A DNA stretch of 47,681 bases from assembly GCA_945870465.1 (NCBI GenBank), contig CAMBSS010000009.1:1-47681 (forward strand). The letters are read 5' to 3'. A model generated the notes under the pieces. The model was not told where the DNA came from, did not search any database, and saw only the letters and a list, made by a program, of their open reading frames with translations. The stretch is from Bordetella parapertussis. GTDB lineage: Bacteria > Pseudomonadota > Gammaproteobacteria > Burkholderiales > SG8-41. Below are positions 7,666-17,240 of this stretch, one piece after another; position 1 is the stretch's first letter, and the number at the start of each line of letters is the position of its first letter. The position numbers were made by a program, and so were the translations under genes.

Positions 7666-7759
7666 GCGCCGCAAAGTCGCGATGGCGCAAAGGTAACGCA
7701 AAGAAAAACGTTGCCGCTTTATATTGTCTTTTCTTCGCGCCTTTGCGCCTTTGCGGCGC
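7666..7759. repeat. Inverted repeat, GCAAAGG class, between convergent genes
   Basis: GCGCCGCAAAG at 7666-7676 is exactly mirrored at 7749-7759, and the arms continue imperfectly inward (left GTCGCGATGGCGCAAAGG; right TTCGCGCCTTTGCGCC). It fills the gap between the convergent enolase-superfamily and HAD genes, a position where a bidirectional terminator would be useful. Same class as 2391-2526 and 39767-39887. Confidence 0.85.
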
Positions 7760-7761
7760 CC

Positions 7762-8466
7762 TTAACTGAGCATTTCCGCAAATTCCCTGAAATCCGCGAC
7801 GATCAAATCCGGCTGATACGGCCACTTGCCGAACGGCCGCTTGCGACGGTCGATGAAAGCGGTGCGCATGCCGGCGGCTTTGGCGCCTATGCAGTCGAAC
7901 GCGTGGTTCGCAACAAACAATATCTGCTCCGGCGCTAAACCCACGATTTCCGCCGCCTTCGTGTAGGTGGCCCGGTGCGGCTTGAACGCCTTGGCGGTCG
8001 CCACCGAAATGATGTGATCGAACGCGATACCGTGGTACGGCCGCGCGGCTTCCAGCATGTCGGGGTCACCGTTGGACAGCACTGCCAGCTTGTAATGCTT
8101 GTGCAGAACCGCCATGCCGGCGGGCACGTCGGGAAAACATTTCAGCTTTTCAATTTGCGCGACGAGATAACTGACTTCTTCGTCGGTGTGCGCGATGCCC
8201 GCGCGTTCCAGCGTGTAATCGACGGAGATTTCGCCGATGCGGCGATAGGTAATGTGCTCGCGCTCAAGCAGCGCGTCTATCATCGAGTTCTCGAAATGCG
8301 TGCGTCGCCACCACGTGACGAACGCGTCCGGCCGGCCGCTCCAGCCTTTGCTTTTGAGAAAAGGCGTCGCCACTTCGATCAATCCACCCTGCATGTCGAC
8401 GACTGTGCCGTACTGGTCGAACATCAGGAGCTTGGTGTTGCTGCGTAATTCTTCGATGGTTGTCAT
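7762..8466 (-). CDS. HAD-superfamily hydrolase, haloacid dehalogenase type II subfamily
   Basis: A 234-residue HAD protein. Motif I is 'FDQYGTVVD' with nucleophile Asp17, motif II 'LAVLSNGDPDML', the motif III Lys is in 'AFKPHRATY' (Lys and Tyr spaced as in L-2-haloacid dehalogenases), and motif IV is 'VANHAFDCIGAKAAG'. The Tyr after the nucleophile and the Arg-rich 'WWRRTHF' cap segment also fit type II dehalogenases. In motif IV the usual S-x-N positions read A-N-H, so dehalogenation is likely but not certain; a phosphatase is the alternative. It starts four bases after an ABC permease stop, so it is the last gene of the ABC importer operon, which may bring in its substrate. Confidence 0.87.
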   Translation of the reverse strand: MTTIEELRSNTKLLMFDQYGTVVDMQGGLIEVATPFLKSKGWSGRPDAFVTWWRRTHFENSMIDALLEREHITYRRIGEISVDYTLERAGIAHTDEEVSYLVAQIEKLKCFPDVPAGMAVLHKHYKLAVLSNGDPDMLEAARPYHGIAFDHIISVATAKAFKPHRATYTKAAEIVGLAPEQILFVANHAFDCIGAKAAGMRTAFIDRRKRPFGKWPYQPDLIVADFREFAEMLS

Positions 8467-8470
8467 CAGA

Positions 8471-9364
8471 TCAAATCTTTATTTTTGGATCCAGCCAGTC
8501 GCGCAGGCTGTCGCCGAACAGGTTAAATGCGAATACCGCGAGGCTGATCGCGAGGCCCGGGAAGATGATCATCCACGGCGCCTGCTGGTAAAAATCCGCC
8601 GCCGCGCCCGACAGCATGAGGCCCCATGACGCAGTCGGTTCGGTCACACCCAGCCCGAGGAACGACAGCGACGCCTCCGACAGGATCGCCTGCGCGACAT
8701 ATGCGGTCAGCATGATGAGATAAGGAGCGACCACGTTCGGCACCATGTGACGGAAAATGATGCGCGTATTGGTAAAACCCGCTGCGCGCGCCGCATCGAT
8801 ATAAGGCAGTTCGCGGATCGCCAGCGCGGATGCGCGCACCACGCGGCCGACGCGCGGCACCATCGGAATGCTGATGGCGATGATGAGATTGACGTCAACG
8901 CCGAACACCAGGTTCTGGCCCAGCATGGCGACCACGGTGAGCGCCAGCACGATGATGGGAAACGACAGCAGGATGTCCATCGCGCCCTGGATAATCATGT
9001 CTATCTTGCCGCCGAAGTACGCCGACACCACACCGATTACGGCACCCGCGGTGGAGCCGACAAAAGACGCCAGGAAACCGACGGCGAGCGCCGTACGCGC
9101 ACCGTAGATGACGCGTGTCATCACGTCGCGGCCAAACGAGTCCGTGCCCATCCAGTGCTGCCACGATGGCGCCGCGAGCATGCTTTCGTAATCGACCGCC
9201 AGTGGATCGTACGGCGTGACCCAAGGCGCAAAAATAGCCGCGAGCGCCATGATGACGATGCAGACGAGCCCGGCCGCACCCAGCGGCTGGTGCAGAATGA
9301 ACTGCACGACCGGATGGCGGCGCGCGGGCAGCTTGTAAGTAAGAACAGCGGTGACAGCGGACAT
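8471..9364 (-). CDS. Peptide/nickel-type ABC transporter permease (DppC/OppC family)
   Basis: A 297-residue inner-membrane permease with about six hydrophobic segments. Family marks are 'FAPWVTPYDPLAVDY', 'HWMGTDSFGRDVMTRVIYGAR' and the EAA coupling loop 'ELPYIDAARAAGFTNTRIIFRHMVPN', which contacts the ATPase. It ends 'LFGDSLRDWLDPK', as usual for DppC. It is separated from the DppB-type gene by one base (TGAcATG), indicating tight coupling. Substrate cannot be assigned; this family takes peptides, opines, glutathione, nickel chelates and other compounds. Confidence 0.95.
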   Translation of the reverse strand: MSAVTAVLTYKLPARRHPVVQFILHQPLGAAGLVCIVIMALAAIFAPWVTPYDPLAVDYESMLAAPSWQHWMGTDSFGRDVMTRVIYGARTALAVGFLASFVGSTAGAVIGVVSAYFGGKIDMIIQGAMDILLSFPIIVLALTVVAMLGQNLVFGVDVNLIIAISIPMVPRVGRVVRASALAIRELPYIDAARAAGFTNTRIIFRHMVPNVVAPYLIMLTAYVAQAILSEASLSFLGLGVTEPTASWGLMLSGAAADFYQQAPWMIIFPGLAISLAVFAFNLFGDSLRDWLDPKIKI

Positions 9365-9365
9365 G

Positions 9366-10313
9366 TCAGCGGTAGCGGATGCGCGGATCGAATACCGCGT
9401 ACAACATGTCGATGATGAAATTCACCAATACGAACACGACCGACACCAGCAGCACCAGCGCCTGCAACAATGTGTAGTCGCCGCGCGAAATCGCCTGCAC
9501 GAACAATTTGCCGATACCGTTGAGGTTGAACACCTGCTCGGTCACCACCAGGCCGCCGATCAGGAATGCGAACTCGAGGCCGATCACGGTAATCACCGGC
9601 AGCAGCGCGTTGCGCAGCGCATGGCGCGAAATCACCAGCCGCTCATATACACCTTTGGCGCGCGCCGTGCGGATGTAATCTTCCTGCAGCACTTCGAGAA
9701 TACTTGAACGCATCATGCGCGTCGACACTGCCGAATAACGGTAGCCCACCGCGAGCGCCGGCCAGATAAGCTGCAGCAGGTTGGCTTTCGGGTCCTGCAT
9801 GAACGGCGTGAATGTGAGCGGCGGTATCCACGAGAACATCGTCAAGAGGCCGAGGATGATAATCATGCCGAGCCAGAACGACGGCACCGCGAGCCCCGCA
9901 ATCGAGAACACGCGTATGGTGTGATCTATCCAGGAGTCCTTGAATACGGCGGACAGCGTGCCCAGCGGCAATGCCAATGCCACCGCGAGTATGGTGGCGA
10001 GGATCGCGACTTCGAGCGACAACTCCAGGCGGATGGCGATTTCGTGCAGGACCGGCTTGCCGGTCCACATCGAATAGCCGAAATCACCGGTCAGCGCGCT
10101 GCCCAGCCATTTTACGAACTGGATATAAATCGGCTGGTCGAGGCCGAGCCGCGCGCGCTCTTCTTCGATGACCTGCTTGGATACGTTCGCACCATCCATC
10201 ATCATCTGCACCGGATCGCCCGGCATCAGGCGCAGCATGAAGAAGACGAGGATCGCGACACCCAAGAGCGTCGGGATCATCAGCAGCGCGCGATTGATCA
10301 GGTAACGAAGCAT
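9366..10313 (-). CDS. Peptide/nickel-type ABC transporter permease (DppB/OppB family)
   Basis: A 315-residue permease starting 'MLRYLINRALLMIPTLLGVA' with the characteristic 'FFMLRLMPGDPVQMMM' segment, six predicted membrane helices and the EAA loop 'QEDYIRTARAKGVYERLVISRHALRN'. It ends 'DMLYAVFDPRIRY', standard for DppB. It forms the heterodimeric channel with the following DppC-type subunit. Upstream, a GAGGCG-class repeat (10321-10372) fills the 70-base gap after the binding-protein gene and could set differential expression between receptor and channel. Confidence 0.95.
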   Translation of the reverse strand: MLRYLINRALLMIPTLLGVAILVFFMLRLMPGDPVQMMMDGANVSKQVIEEERARLGLDQPIYIQFVKWLGSALTGDFGYSMWTGKPVLHEIAIRLELSLEVAILATILAVALALPLGTLSAVFKDSWIDHTIRVFSIAGLAVPSFWLGMIIILGLLTMFSWIPPLTFTPFMQDPKANLLQLIWPALAVGYRYSAVSTRMMRSSILEVLQEDYIRTARAKGVYERLVISRHALRNALLPVITVIGLEFAFLIGGLVVTEQVFNLNGIGKLFVQAISRGDYTLLQALVLLVSVVFVLVNFIIDMLYAVFDPRIRYR

Positions 10314-10320
10314 GTTTTGA

Positions 10321-10372
10321 GTGAGGCGTGAGGACGAAAGGCTTTTCGCGCCTCTCGCCTCTCGCCTCTCGT
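10321..10372. repeat. GAGGCGAGAGG-class inverted repeat inside the ABC operon
   Basis: GTGAGGCGTGAGGACGAAAG (10321-10340) pairs imperfectly with the following CTTTTCGCGCCTCTCGCCTC (10342-10361), giving a hairpin with almost no loop; the right arm continues with further CTCTCGC units to 10372. It lies between the binding-protein stop (10383) and the DppB-type start (10313). A related element is at 14144-14220. In RNA it could attenuate transcription or protect the upstream message end. Confidence 0.75.
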
Positions 10373-10382
10373 CTTGCGGCTG

Positions 10383-11960
10383 CTACTGCAGCCACACGTC
10401 GGCGAGATCCTGCCCGACGTAATGCGACGGCGTGATGTGCCAGCCCTTGAGTTTCTGGTTGAGCACGATGATGCGGTGCCACCAGATGGTCGGGATCGTG
10501 TACGACTGCTCCAGCGCGCGCTTCTCGAACTCGCGCAGCAGCGCGATGCGCTTCTTCTTGTCGAGCTCGCCCGACTGCTTGTCGTAGAGGTCGTCGAGCA
10601 CGCGGTCGGTCTGCCCGGCATAGTTGATCGCCGATTTGTCATGCGACAAAAACTTCTGCAATTGCAGGTTAGGCTCGTCCATGTAGTCGCAGTTGAAGTC
10701 CAGCGCGGCATCGAATGTCGCATTGTCTTTTTGCTGCGCGGCGAGATAGAGCTTGGTTTCGAGCTGTTCGTGCTTGACGTTGACGCCGAGCTGGCGCCAC
10801 TGATCGATCAGGAATACGCCCACCGGCGTGTACGGCATCGCCACGTTGCGGTTGGTCAGCGTGAAGGTAAGGTTGGACTGGCCGGCATCAGCCAGCAGCT
10901 TCTTTGCCTCGGCGCGCGACGCGTTGATGTCTTTCGCGAAGCCCGGCAGTTTCAGCAATTCGGCCTCCGGCGTGGCCAGATCGTAACCCGGGCGCAGCAG
11001 GCCGCCGACGTGGCGCACCAGCGCGATTTTCTGCAGCGCCTGCGCACCGCCCCAGCGGTCGATGCCGAGCGACAGCGCTTTTCTGACACGCTGGTCGTCG
11101 AACGGTTTTTTGCGGGTATTGAACGTCACCACGAGACTGCATACCCACGGCGACTCCTGCACCACCGCCTTGTTGCCCAGCGTTTTGACGATACGATCGC
11201 GGTCGGCGGGCGAATGGCCGCGAAACTCGGCCATGATTTCACCTGCCGAAAGCGCATTGACCATGGGCGCGCCGGCGATGAACAAAGCCAGGAAACCATT
11301 CAGATAAGGTTTACCTTTCTCGAAATAACCATCGAAGCGGCGCCCGCTCCAGTGCGAACCGGCAACGTGCTCGACGAACGTGAACGGCCCGGTACCCATG
11401 ATGTTGCGCGCGGGCCAGTTCGGATCGATTTTGAGTTTCGCCGCGCTGTAGATGCAATCCCATGGGCTGGCGAAATTGGACAACATGGAGGCGTTGGGTT
11501 TCTTCAGCCTGAACACCACGGTCAGCGGATCGGGCGTGTCGATCGTAGTGATGTCGGCGTAGCCTTCTTCGCGCAGCGACAGCACGCCTTTTGGCGGCTT
11601 GCGGATGCGGTCGTAGGTCGCCTTGATGTCTTCCGAGGAAAGTATCGAGTCATCGTGGAACTTCACGCCTTTTTTCAATTTGAACGTGTAAGTGAGGCCG
11701 TCTTTGGCGACCGTCCACGACTCCGCGACGTCGCCGACTATTTTCGGATACTGCACGGTATCGAATTTGAGCAGCGTGGAGTAATGCGGCCTTACCGGAT
11801 GGATGAACGCAAACGAAGACTGCGCGTGACAATCGTAGTTGGGCGGCTCGGCGCCGACCGCGAACTTGAGCAGCCCGCCGGACACCGGTGTTTCCGCCGC
11901 CGCGCACGTGAGCGCGAACAAGGCCGCGGCACAGCCCATCAGCAAACGTATCGTCTTCAT
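10383..11960 (-). CDS. ABC transporter substrate-binding protein, family 5 (peptide/nickel type)
   Basis: A 525-residue periplasmic protein with a signal peptide (MKTIRLLMGCAAALFALTCAAAE) and the family-5 layout: 'GGLLKFAVGAEPPNYD', 'LKFDTVQYPKIVGDVAESWT', 'LTYTFKLKKGVKFHDDS', 'NIMGTGPFTFVEH', 'DQRVRKALSLGIDR' and C-terminal 'QSYTIPTIWWHRIIVLNQ'. A GGAGGAG ribosome site precedes the ATG. It delivers solute to the DppBC-type permeases encoded downstream. No lipobox Cys is evident after the signal, so it is probably soluble. The gene sits between the fused ATPase and the permeases, all minus strand. Confidence 0.95.
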   Translation of the reverse strand: MKTIRLLMGCAAALFALTCAAAETPVSGGLLKFAVGAEPPNYDCHAQSSFAFIHPVRPHYSTLLKFDTVQYPKIVGDVAESWTVAKDGLTYTFKLKKGVKFHDDSILSSEDIKATYDRIRKPPKGVLSLREEGYADITTIDTPDPLTVVFRLKKPNASMLSNFASPWDCIYSAAKLKIDPNWPARNIMGTGPFTFVEHVAGSHWSGRRFDGYFEKGKPYLNGFLALFIAGAPMVNALSAGEIMAEFRGHSPADRDRIVKTLGNKAVVQESPWVCSLVVTFNTRKKPFDDQRVRKALSLGIDRWGGAQALQKIALVRHVGGLLRPGYDLATPEAELLKLPGFAKDINASRAEAKKLLADAGQSNLTFTLTNRNVAMPYTPVGVFLIDQWRQLGVNVKHEQLETKLYLAAQQKDNATFDAALDFNCDYMDEPNLQLQKFLSHDKSAINYAGQTDRVLDDLYDKQSGELDKKKRIALLREFEKRALEQSYTIPTIWWHRIIVLNQKLKGWHITPSHYVGQDLADVWLQ

Positions 11961-11988
11961 CTAGTTTCTCCTCCAGCGTATTTGAATA

Positions 11989-14064
11989 CTACAATTTGAT
12001 GCACGCGGCAAAATGGCCGGGTTTTGTTTCGCGCAGCTCCGGCACCGCGGCCTTGCATTCCTCGCTCGCGAGCGGACAGCGTGTATGAAAAACGCAGCCG
12101 CGCGGCGGATTCAGCGGGCTCGGCACTTCGCCGGAAAGCACGTGATACTCGCGCTTTGCTTCGAGCGCCGGGTCGGGAATCGGCACCGCATCGAGCAGCG
12201 CCTTAGTGTAGGGATGCAGGGGGTCGCTGTAAAGCGCGTCGCGGTCGGCGATTTCCATCACCTTGCCGAGATACATCACGATCACGCGATCGGAAATGTG
12301 GCGCACCACCGCCAGATCGTGCGCGATGAACAAATACGTGAGTTTGAACTCACGCTGCAGGTCTTCCAGCAGATTCATGATCTGCGCCTGGATCGAAACG
12401 TCGAGCGCCGACACCGGCTCGTCGCACACGATGACGGACGGCTGCATGGCCAGCGCGCGCGCGATGCCCACGCGCTGGCGCTGACCGCCTGACAGCTCGT
12501 GCGGATAGCGCTCGGCCATATAATCGTAGAGTCCGACTTGCGTGAGGAGTTCCGCCACCTTGCGGTCGGCGGCCTTGCGGTCGGGCTGCAGGCGGTAAAC
12601 CAGCATGGGCTCCGCGATGATCTGGCCTATGGTCATGCGCGGATTGAGCGAGCTGTACGGGTCCTGGAATATCACCTGCACCTGGCGGCGGTAGAGCTTC
12701 AGCTGTTCGCCGTCCGCGCGCGTCACGTCCGCGCCGTCGAAGATTATCTGCCCCGACGTCGGGTTTTCGAGCCGCAGCAGCGTGCGGCCGACCGTGGTTT
12801 TGCCACAGCCGGATTCGCCGACCAGGCCCACTGTTTCGCCGCGCCGGATTTCGAACGACAAGCCATCGACCGCGCGCACTTCAGATTTCGTGTTCTTCAA
12901 AAGCTGCATGCCCGCGCCTACGGCAAAGTACGTACGCAAATCGCGCACCCTTAACAGCGGTTCGCCGTCAGCAATAAGTTTGGGCGCCGGCGGCTGCGGG
13001 TTCGCACTTTGCAGGCCGAGGCCAACCGCGCCGACTTTTGCCATTTCCGCGCCGCGCACGCACGCCGTCCAGTGCGCGGACTCGACCTCGAGCAACGGTG
13101 GCGCGGCGGTAGTACAGGCCAAAAGCTGCGCGGGGCAGCGTTGTGCGAAACGGCAACCGACTGGCGGATCCAGCAAATTCGGCGGCATGCCGTCGATGGT
13201 TTCAAGCTTGCGCCCGCGCGGCTGATCGAGCCGCGGCACCGAGCGCAACAGCCCCGCCGTATACGGATGCAAAGGTTTGCGGAAAATTTCGCGCGCCGCG
13301 CCCTGCTCGGCGATGCGCGCGGAATACATGACGTTGACGCGGTCGGCGTAACGCGCCACCACGCCGAGATTGTGCGTGATGATGACGAGTGCAATCCCCA
13401 GTTCGCGCGACAGGTCCTTCATCAGTTTCAGGATCTGCGCCTGTATGGTCACGTCGAGCGCGGTGGTCGGTTCGTCGGCGATCAGCAGTTTCGGATTGCA
13501 CGAGAGCCCGATCGCTATCATCACGCGCTGGCGCATGCCGCCCGAAAACTGGTGCGGATACTGGTCGAGCCGGCGATCCGGATCGGGAATGCCGACCATC
13601 TTCAGCAGATCGAGCGCGCGGGCGCGCGCCGCCGTCTCGTCCATGTTGAGATGGATCATCAGCGGTTCCATGATCTGGAACCCGATGGTCAGCACCGGGT
13701 TCAGCGACGTCATCGGCTCCTGGAAGATCATCGCGATATCGCGGCCGCGAATCTCGCGCATTTCGTCTTCAGTAAGCTTGAGAAGATCGCGCCCCTGGAA
13801 CAAGACGCGGCCGCCGACGATGCGGCCTGCCGGCTTGGCCAGCAGCCGCATGATGGCGAGTGACGAAACGGATTTGCCGCAGCCGGATTCGCCAACGAGG
13901 GCGACGACTTCGCCGGCTTTGACCTTATAGGAGATACCTTCGACCGCGCGCACCACGCCGCGCGTGGTCACGAAGTGGACGTGCAGATCCTCGACTTCCA
14001 GCAGCCATGGGTTGGCGGCAGGACTCGCGTCGGCTCCTCCGGGGGATTGCAGCACTGCGCTCAT
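11989..14064 (-). CDS. Fused DppD-DppF-type ABC ATPase (two ATP-binding domains)
   Basis: A 691-residue cytoplasmic ATPase made of two tandem peptide-type ABC domains. Domain 1 has Walker A 'GESGCGKS' (about residues 58-65), signature 'FSGGMRQRV' and Walker B '[12 protein letters not shown]'; domain 2 has 'GESGCGKT', 'LSGGQRQRV' and '[12 protein letters not shown]'. Each domain ends with the oligopeptide-transporter C-terminal Cys-containing segment ('[11 protein letters not shown]', '[11 protein letters not shown]'). In most operons these are separate DppD and DppF proteins; the fusion is common in some proteobacteria. It energises the DppBC-type permeases downstream and is the first gene of the operon. 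An AAGG lies nine bases before the ATG. Confidence 0.95.
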   Translation of the reverse strand: MSAVLQSPGGADASPAANPWLLEVEDLHVHFVTTRGVVRAVEGISYKVKAGEVVALVGESGCGKSVSSLAIMRLLAKPAGRIVGGRVLFQGRDLLKLTEDEMREIRGRDIAMIFQEPMTSLNPVLTIGFQIMEPLMIHLNMDETAARARALDLLKMVGIPDPDRRLDQYPHQFSGGMRQRVMIAIGLSCNPKLLIADEPTTALDVTIQAQILKLMKDLSRELGIALVIITHNLGVVARYADRVNVMYSARIAEQGAAREIFRKPLHPYTAGLLRSVPRLDQPRGRKLETIDGMPPNLLDPPVGCRFAQRCPAQLLACTTAAPPLLEVESAHWTACVRGAEMAKVGAVGLGLQSANPQPPAPKLIADGEPLLRVRDLRTYFAVGAGMQLLKNTKSEVRAVDGLSFEIRRGETVGLVGESGCGKTTVGRTLLRLENPTSGQIIFDGADVTRADGEQLKLYRRQVQVIFQDPYSSLNPRMTIGQIIAEPMLVYRLQPDRKAADRKVAELLTQVGLYDYMAERYPHELSGGQRQRVGIARALAMQPSVIVCDEPVSALDVSIQAQIMNLLEDLQREFKLTYLFIAHDLAVVRHISDRVIVMYLGKVMEIADRDALYSDPLHPYTKALLDAVPIPDPALEAKREYHVLSGEVPSPLNPPRGCVFHTRCPLASEECKAAVPELRETKPGHFAACIKL

Positions 14065-14143
14065 GGGCGCGGCCTTCTTCAGGGCAAAGTTTGCGCAGGC
14101 TATTGCCTACCTGCGGGGCTGTCAAGCGCTTGGGTCAAGAAAA

Positions 14144-14220
14144 GCGAGAGGGAGAGGCGAGAGGAGAAAATACGCCCTACGACGCTTTTTCGCCTCTCGC
14201 CTCACTTCTCTCGCCTCACG
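14144..14220. repeat. GAGGCGAGAGG-class inverted repeat overlapping a gene end
   Basis: The left arm 14144-14170 (GCGAGAGGGAGAGGCGAGAG, then GAGAAAA) pairs with 14186-14220 (TTTTTCGCCTCTCGCCTCAC, then TTCTCTCGCC and TCACG) with a few mismatches and a 15-base loop. Read on the minus strand, it forms a strong hairpin immediately after the dehydrogenase coding region and even supplies its TGA stop (14216-14218). It probably acts as a 3' end or terminator-like structure between the dehydrogenase and the ABC operon. Confidence 0.8.
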
Positions 14221-17146
14221 CGAGTGCCCGTTCCAGCACGCGCGCAACGTGCAGTGCGTCGCGTTGCGCGCCGTCATGGATTTGGTGGCGGCAGCTCGTC
14301 CCGTCGGCGACGATCAGCGTGTCGGCGGCAGCCGCGCGGACTTTAGGCAACAGGCTCGCCTCGGCCATTTTCATCGATACATCATAGTGCCCGGCTTCAT
14401 AGCCAAAACTGCCCGCCATGCCGCAGCAACTCGATTCGATGACCTCCACTTCCAGCCCCGGCACAAGCTTCAGCGCCTTTTGCACCGACGGCATCACGTC
14501 GAACGCTTTTTGGTGACAATGGCCATGTAGCAGCGCTTTTTTCTGCGGCAACGCCTTGAGGTCGAGTTTGAGCCGTCCAGCGTCCTGTTCGCGCGCGAGA
14601 AACTCCTCGAACAGCATCGCGTTCAGTGCAAGGGCGGCGCTGTCAGCGCCCGGCAGCATGGAGACGAATTCATCGCGCAGGCCCAAGAGGCACGCCGGCT
14701 CGAGCCCGACCACCGGCACGCCGCGTTCAATGAACGGCTTTAACGCCGCTATCATGCGCTGTGCTTCGACCTTCGCTTCATCGACGAGACCGGCCGCCAG
14801 GAAGGTGCGCCCGCAACACAGCGGACGCGCGTTGTCGATGGCGCGCGGCATGTGCACGACGTAACCCGCCGCGCGCAACACGGCGAGCGCTGCGCGCGCA
14901 TTGTCAGGTTCGAAATAATTATTGAACGTGTCGATCAGCAGCACGACTTCGCCATTGATATTGCCGCCGCCGACTGCCGAGCCCGGGCGTGCCGCGAAGG
15001 TGTCGCCGCGCCATTGCGGCAGCGAACGCCGGGCGCTCAATCCCAGCAGTTTTTCCGACAGCAGCGCCAGCCCCGGCACCGCGTCGCGCAAATTGGCGAG
15101 CCACGCGAAGCGCGCCGCCCACGGCGCGTAGCGCGGCAGATAGGCGATCAGGCGGTCCCTGAACCGCAAACCATGGCGCTTGCGGTAATGGTGCAGAAAC
15201 TCGATTTTCATCTTGGCCATGTCGACGCCGGTCGGGCATTCGCGCTTGCAGCCCTTGCACGACACGCAGAGGTCCATCGTGTCGTACATCTCCTGCGAGA
15301 CGAACGCGTCTTCCCCGGCGTTAACGGGGAGCTGTCCCGACAACGCAAGTCGCAGCGTGTTGGCGCGGCCGCGCGTGAGGTGCTGCTCGTCACCGGTGGC
15401 GCGGAACGACGGACACATGGTGCCCGCATCGAATTTGCGGCAATGACCGTTGTTGTTGCACATCTCGACGGCCTTGTCGAAGCCGCCCCACTCTGACCAG
15501 TCGAGTACCGTGGCGAGTTTCTGCGCCGCATAGCCCGGCTTGAAACGAAACAGCGAGCGGTCGTCCATTTTCGACGGGCGCACGATCTTGCCCGGGTTCA
15601 TCATGCCCTTGGGATCAAAGATGTCCTTGATTTCCTCGAACGCTTGCGTAATGCGCGGGCCGAACATCGGCGCAATCCACTCCGAGCGCACCAGGCCGTC
15701 GCCGTGCTCGCCGGAATACGCGCCTTTGTATTCGCGCACCATCTGCGCCGCTTCTTCGGCAATCGCGCGCATTTTGTGCGCGCCGTCTTCGCGCATGTTG
15801 AGGATAGGCCGCACGTGCAGGCAACCGACCGACGCATGCGCGTACCAGGTGCCGCGAGTGCCGTGCTTTTCGAACACCTGCGTGAGCCGGTCCGTGTACT
15901 CGGCGAGATGTTCGAGCGGCACCGCGCAGTCTTCGATGAACGACACCGGTTTGCCGTCACCTTTCATCGACATCATGATGTTGAGGCCGGCTTTGCGCAC
16001 TTCCCAGAAATCGCGCTGCAATGCTGGCTCGGTAATTTCCACCACGCCGCCAGGCAAACCCAACTCGCCCATCAGTTCGACCAGTTGTTTCAGCTTTGCT
16101 ATCTGCTCGTCCTTGTCTTCGCCCGCGAATTCGACCAGCAGAATCGCGTCGGGATCGCCTTGCACGCAGCGATCGACGATAGGACGGAAAGCCGGATTCG
16201 CGCGTGCAAGACCTATCATCGTGCGATCGACGAGTTCGACCGCCACCGGCTTTAACTTGACGATATGCTGGGGCGCTTCCATCGCGCGGTAAAACGTCGG
16301 GAAGTGGCAGATGCCGAGCGCCTTGTGCCTGGGCAGCGGCGACAGATTCAGATGCAGGCGTTTCGAATAGGCGAGCGTGCCTTCGGAGCCGACCAGCAGA
16401 TGCGCCATGTTGTGGCCGGCGCCGTTGACCGTATCGAGGTTGTAACCGCCGACGCGCCGCAATACCTTGGGGAAACGATGCTCGATTTCCTCGGCTTCGC
16501 GCGCGGCGATGGCGCGGATTTTTTTGACCAGGTCCAAGTACCCCTGCGGCGCATTGAGGTTCGCCAGCTCGCCCGGCACATCGCCGAAATTGAATTCCGC
16601 ACCGTCGGGAAGCACGGCGTCGATTGCGCGCACGTTATGCACCATGTTGCCGTAGCGTATCGAGCGCGAGCCGCAGCTGTTGTTGCCGGCCATGCCGCCG
16701 ATAGTCGCCTGCGCGCTGGTCGATACATCCACCGGATACCACAGGCCGTGCGGCTTCAACCACGCGTTCAACTGGTCGAGCACGACACCGGGCTGCACGC
16801 ATACCGTCGCCGCGGCGCGGTCAAAAGCGAGGATCTGATTGAGATGCCGGCTGCCGTCGATGATGAGTGCGGCGCCCACGGTCTGGCCGCATTGCGAAGT
16901 GCCGCCGCCGCGCGGCAGCACCGCGACGCTTGCTTCGCGCGCAATCTGCAAAGCGATCTCGGCGTCGGCTTCGGTTTTCGGGATGACGACGCCGATCGGC
17001 TCGATCTGGTAAATCGACGCATCGGTCGAATAGCGCCCGCGCGAGTAAGCGTCGAACAGCACCTCGCCCTCGATTTCGCGCTTGAGCCGAACAGCGAGCG
17101 GACTCGCTTCAGCGCGCGGATGCAGCTTGATGGTGGATGTCTTCAT
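14216..17146 (-). CDS. YdiJ-like FAD/Fe-S 2-hydroxyacid dehydrogenase
   Basis: A 976-residue fused oxidoreductase. N-terminal half: FAD-binding domain with 'GVVIPKTEADAE', 'AVLPRGGGTSQCGQ', 'TIGGMAGNNSCGSRSIRYG' and 'LVGSEGTLA', then an FAD-linked C-terminal domain ('HASVGCLHVRP', 'GEHGDGLVRSEW', 'IFDPKGMMNPGKI'). C-terminal half: 4Fe-4S ligands 'CNNNGHCRKFDAGTMCPSF' and 'CVSCKGCKRECP', followed by two Cys-rich repeats ending 'LEPACLLGLRDE' and 'ESSCCGMAGSFGYE'. E. coli YdiJ has the same layout and oxidises D-2-hydroxyglutarate. Likely a membrane-associated D-2-hydroxyacid dehydrogenase (hydroxyglutarate, lactate or glycolate). It is divergent from an aminotransferase of the glyoxylate type. 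The start at 17146 lacks a good ribosome site. Confidence 0.92.
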   Translation of the reverse strand: MKTSTIKLHPRAEASPLAVRLKREIEGEVLFDAYSRGRYSTDASIYQIEPIGVVIPKTEADAEIALQIAREASVAVLPRGGGTSQCGQTVGAALIIDGSRHLNQILAFDRAAATVCVQPGVVLDQLNAWLKPHGLWYPVDVSTSAQATIGGMAGNNSCGSRSIRYGNMVHNVRAIDAVLPDGAEFNFGDVPGELANLNAPQGYLDLVKKIRAIAAREAEEIEHRFPKVLRRVGGYNLDTVNGAGHNMAHLLVGSEGTLAYSKRLHLNLSPLPRHKALGICHFPTFYRAMEAPQHIVKLKPVAVELVDRTMIGLARANPAFRPIVDRCVQGDPDAILLVEFAGEDKDEQIAKLKQLVELMGELGLPGGVVEITEPALQRDFWEVRKAGLNIMMSMKGDGKPVSFIEDCAVPLEHLAEYTDRLTQVFEKHGTRGTWYAHASVGCLHVRPILNMREDGAHKMRAIAEEAAQMVREYKGAYSGEHGDGLVRSEWIAPMFGPRITQAFEEIKDIFDPKGMMNPGKIVRPSKMDDRSLFRFKPGYAAQKLATVLDWSEWGGFDKAVEMCNNNGHCRKFDAGTMCPSFRATGDEQHLTRGRANTLRLALSGQLPVNAGEDAFVSQEMYDTMDLCVSCKGCKRECPTGVDMAKMKIEFLHHYRKRHGLRFRDRLIAYLPRYAPWAARFAWLANLRDAVPGLALLSEKLLGLSARRSLPQWRGDTFAARPGSAVGGGNINGEVVLLIDTFNNYFEPDNARAALAVLRAAGYVVHMPRAIDNARPLCCGRTFLAAGLVDEAKVEAQRMIAALKPFIERGVPVVGLEPACLLGLRDEFVSMLPGADSAALALNAMLFEEFLAREQDAGRLKLDLKALPQKKALLHGHCHQKAFDVMPSVQKALKLVPGLEVEVIESSCCGMAGSFGYEAGHYDVSMKMAEASLLPKVRAAAADTLIVADGTSCRHQIHDGAQRDALHVARVLERALA

Positions 17147-17240
17147 GGAAACGGCAATTATTCGCGGGTTGACGCCCCTGCGCAACTTAACTAATCTGCC
17201 TGCCTGTCCAATTGTCCTGGACTTTTCCAGCGAGACCGCC

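Noticed and set aside
10374..11999. A 541-codon open frame on the plus strand, antisense to the ABC binding protein
   Set aside because: The minus-strand protein in the same place has a signal peptide, family motifs and a GGAGGAG site. The plus-strand frame gives an Arg/His-rich sequence with no recognisable domain, typical of antisense open frames in GC-rich DNA.
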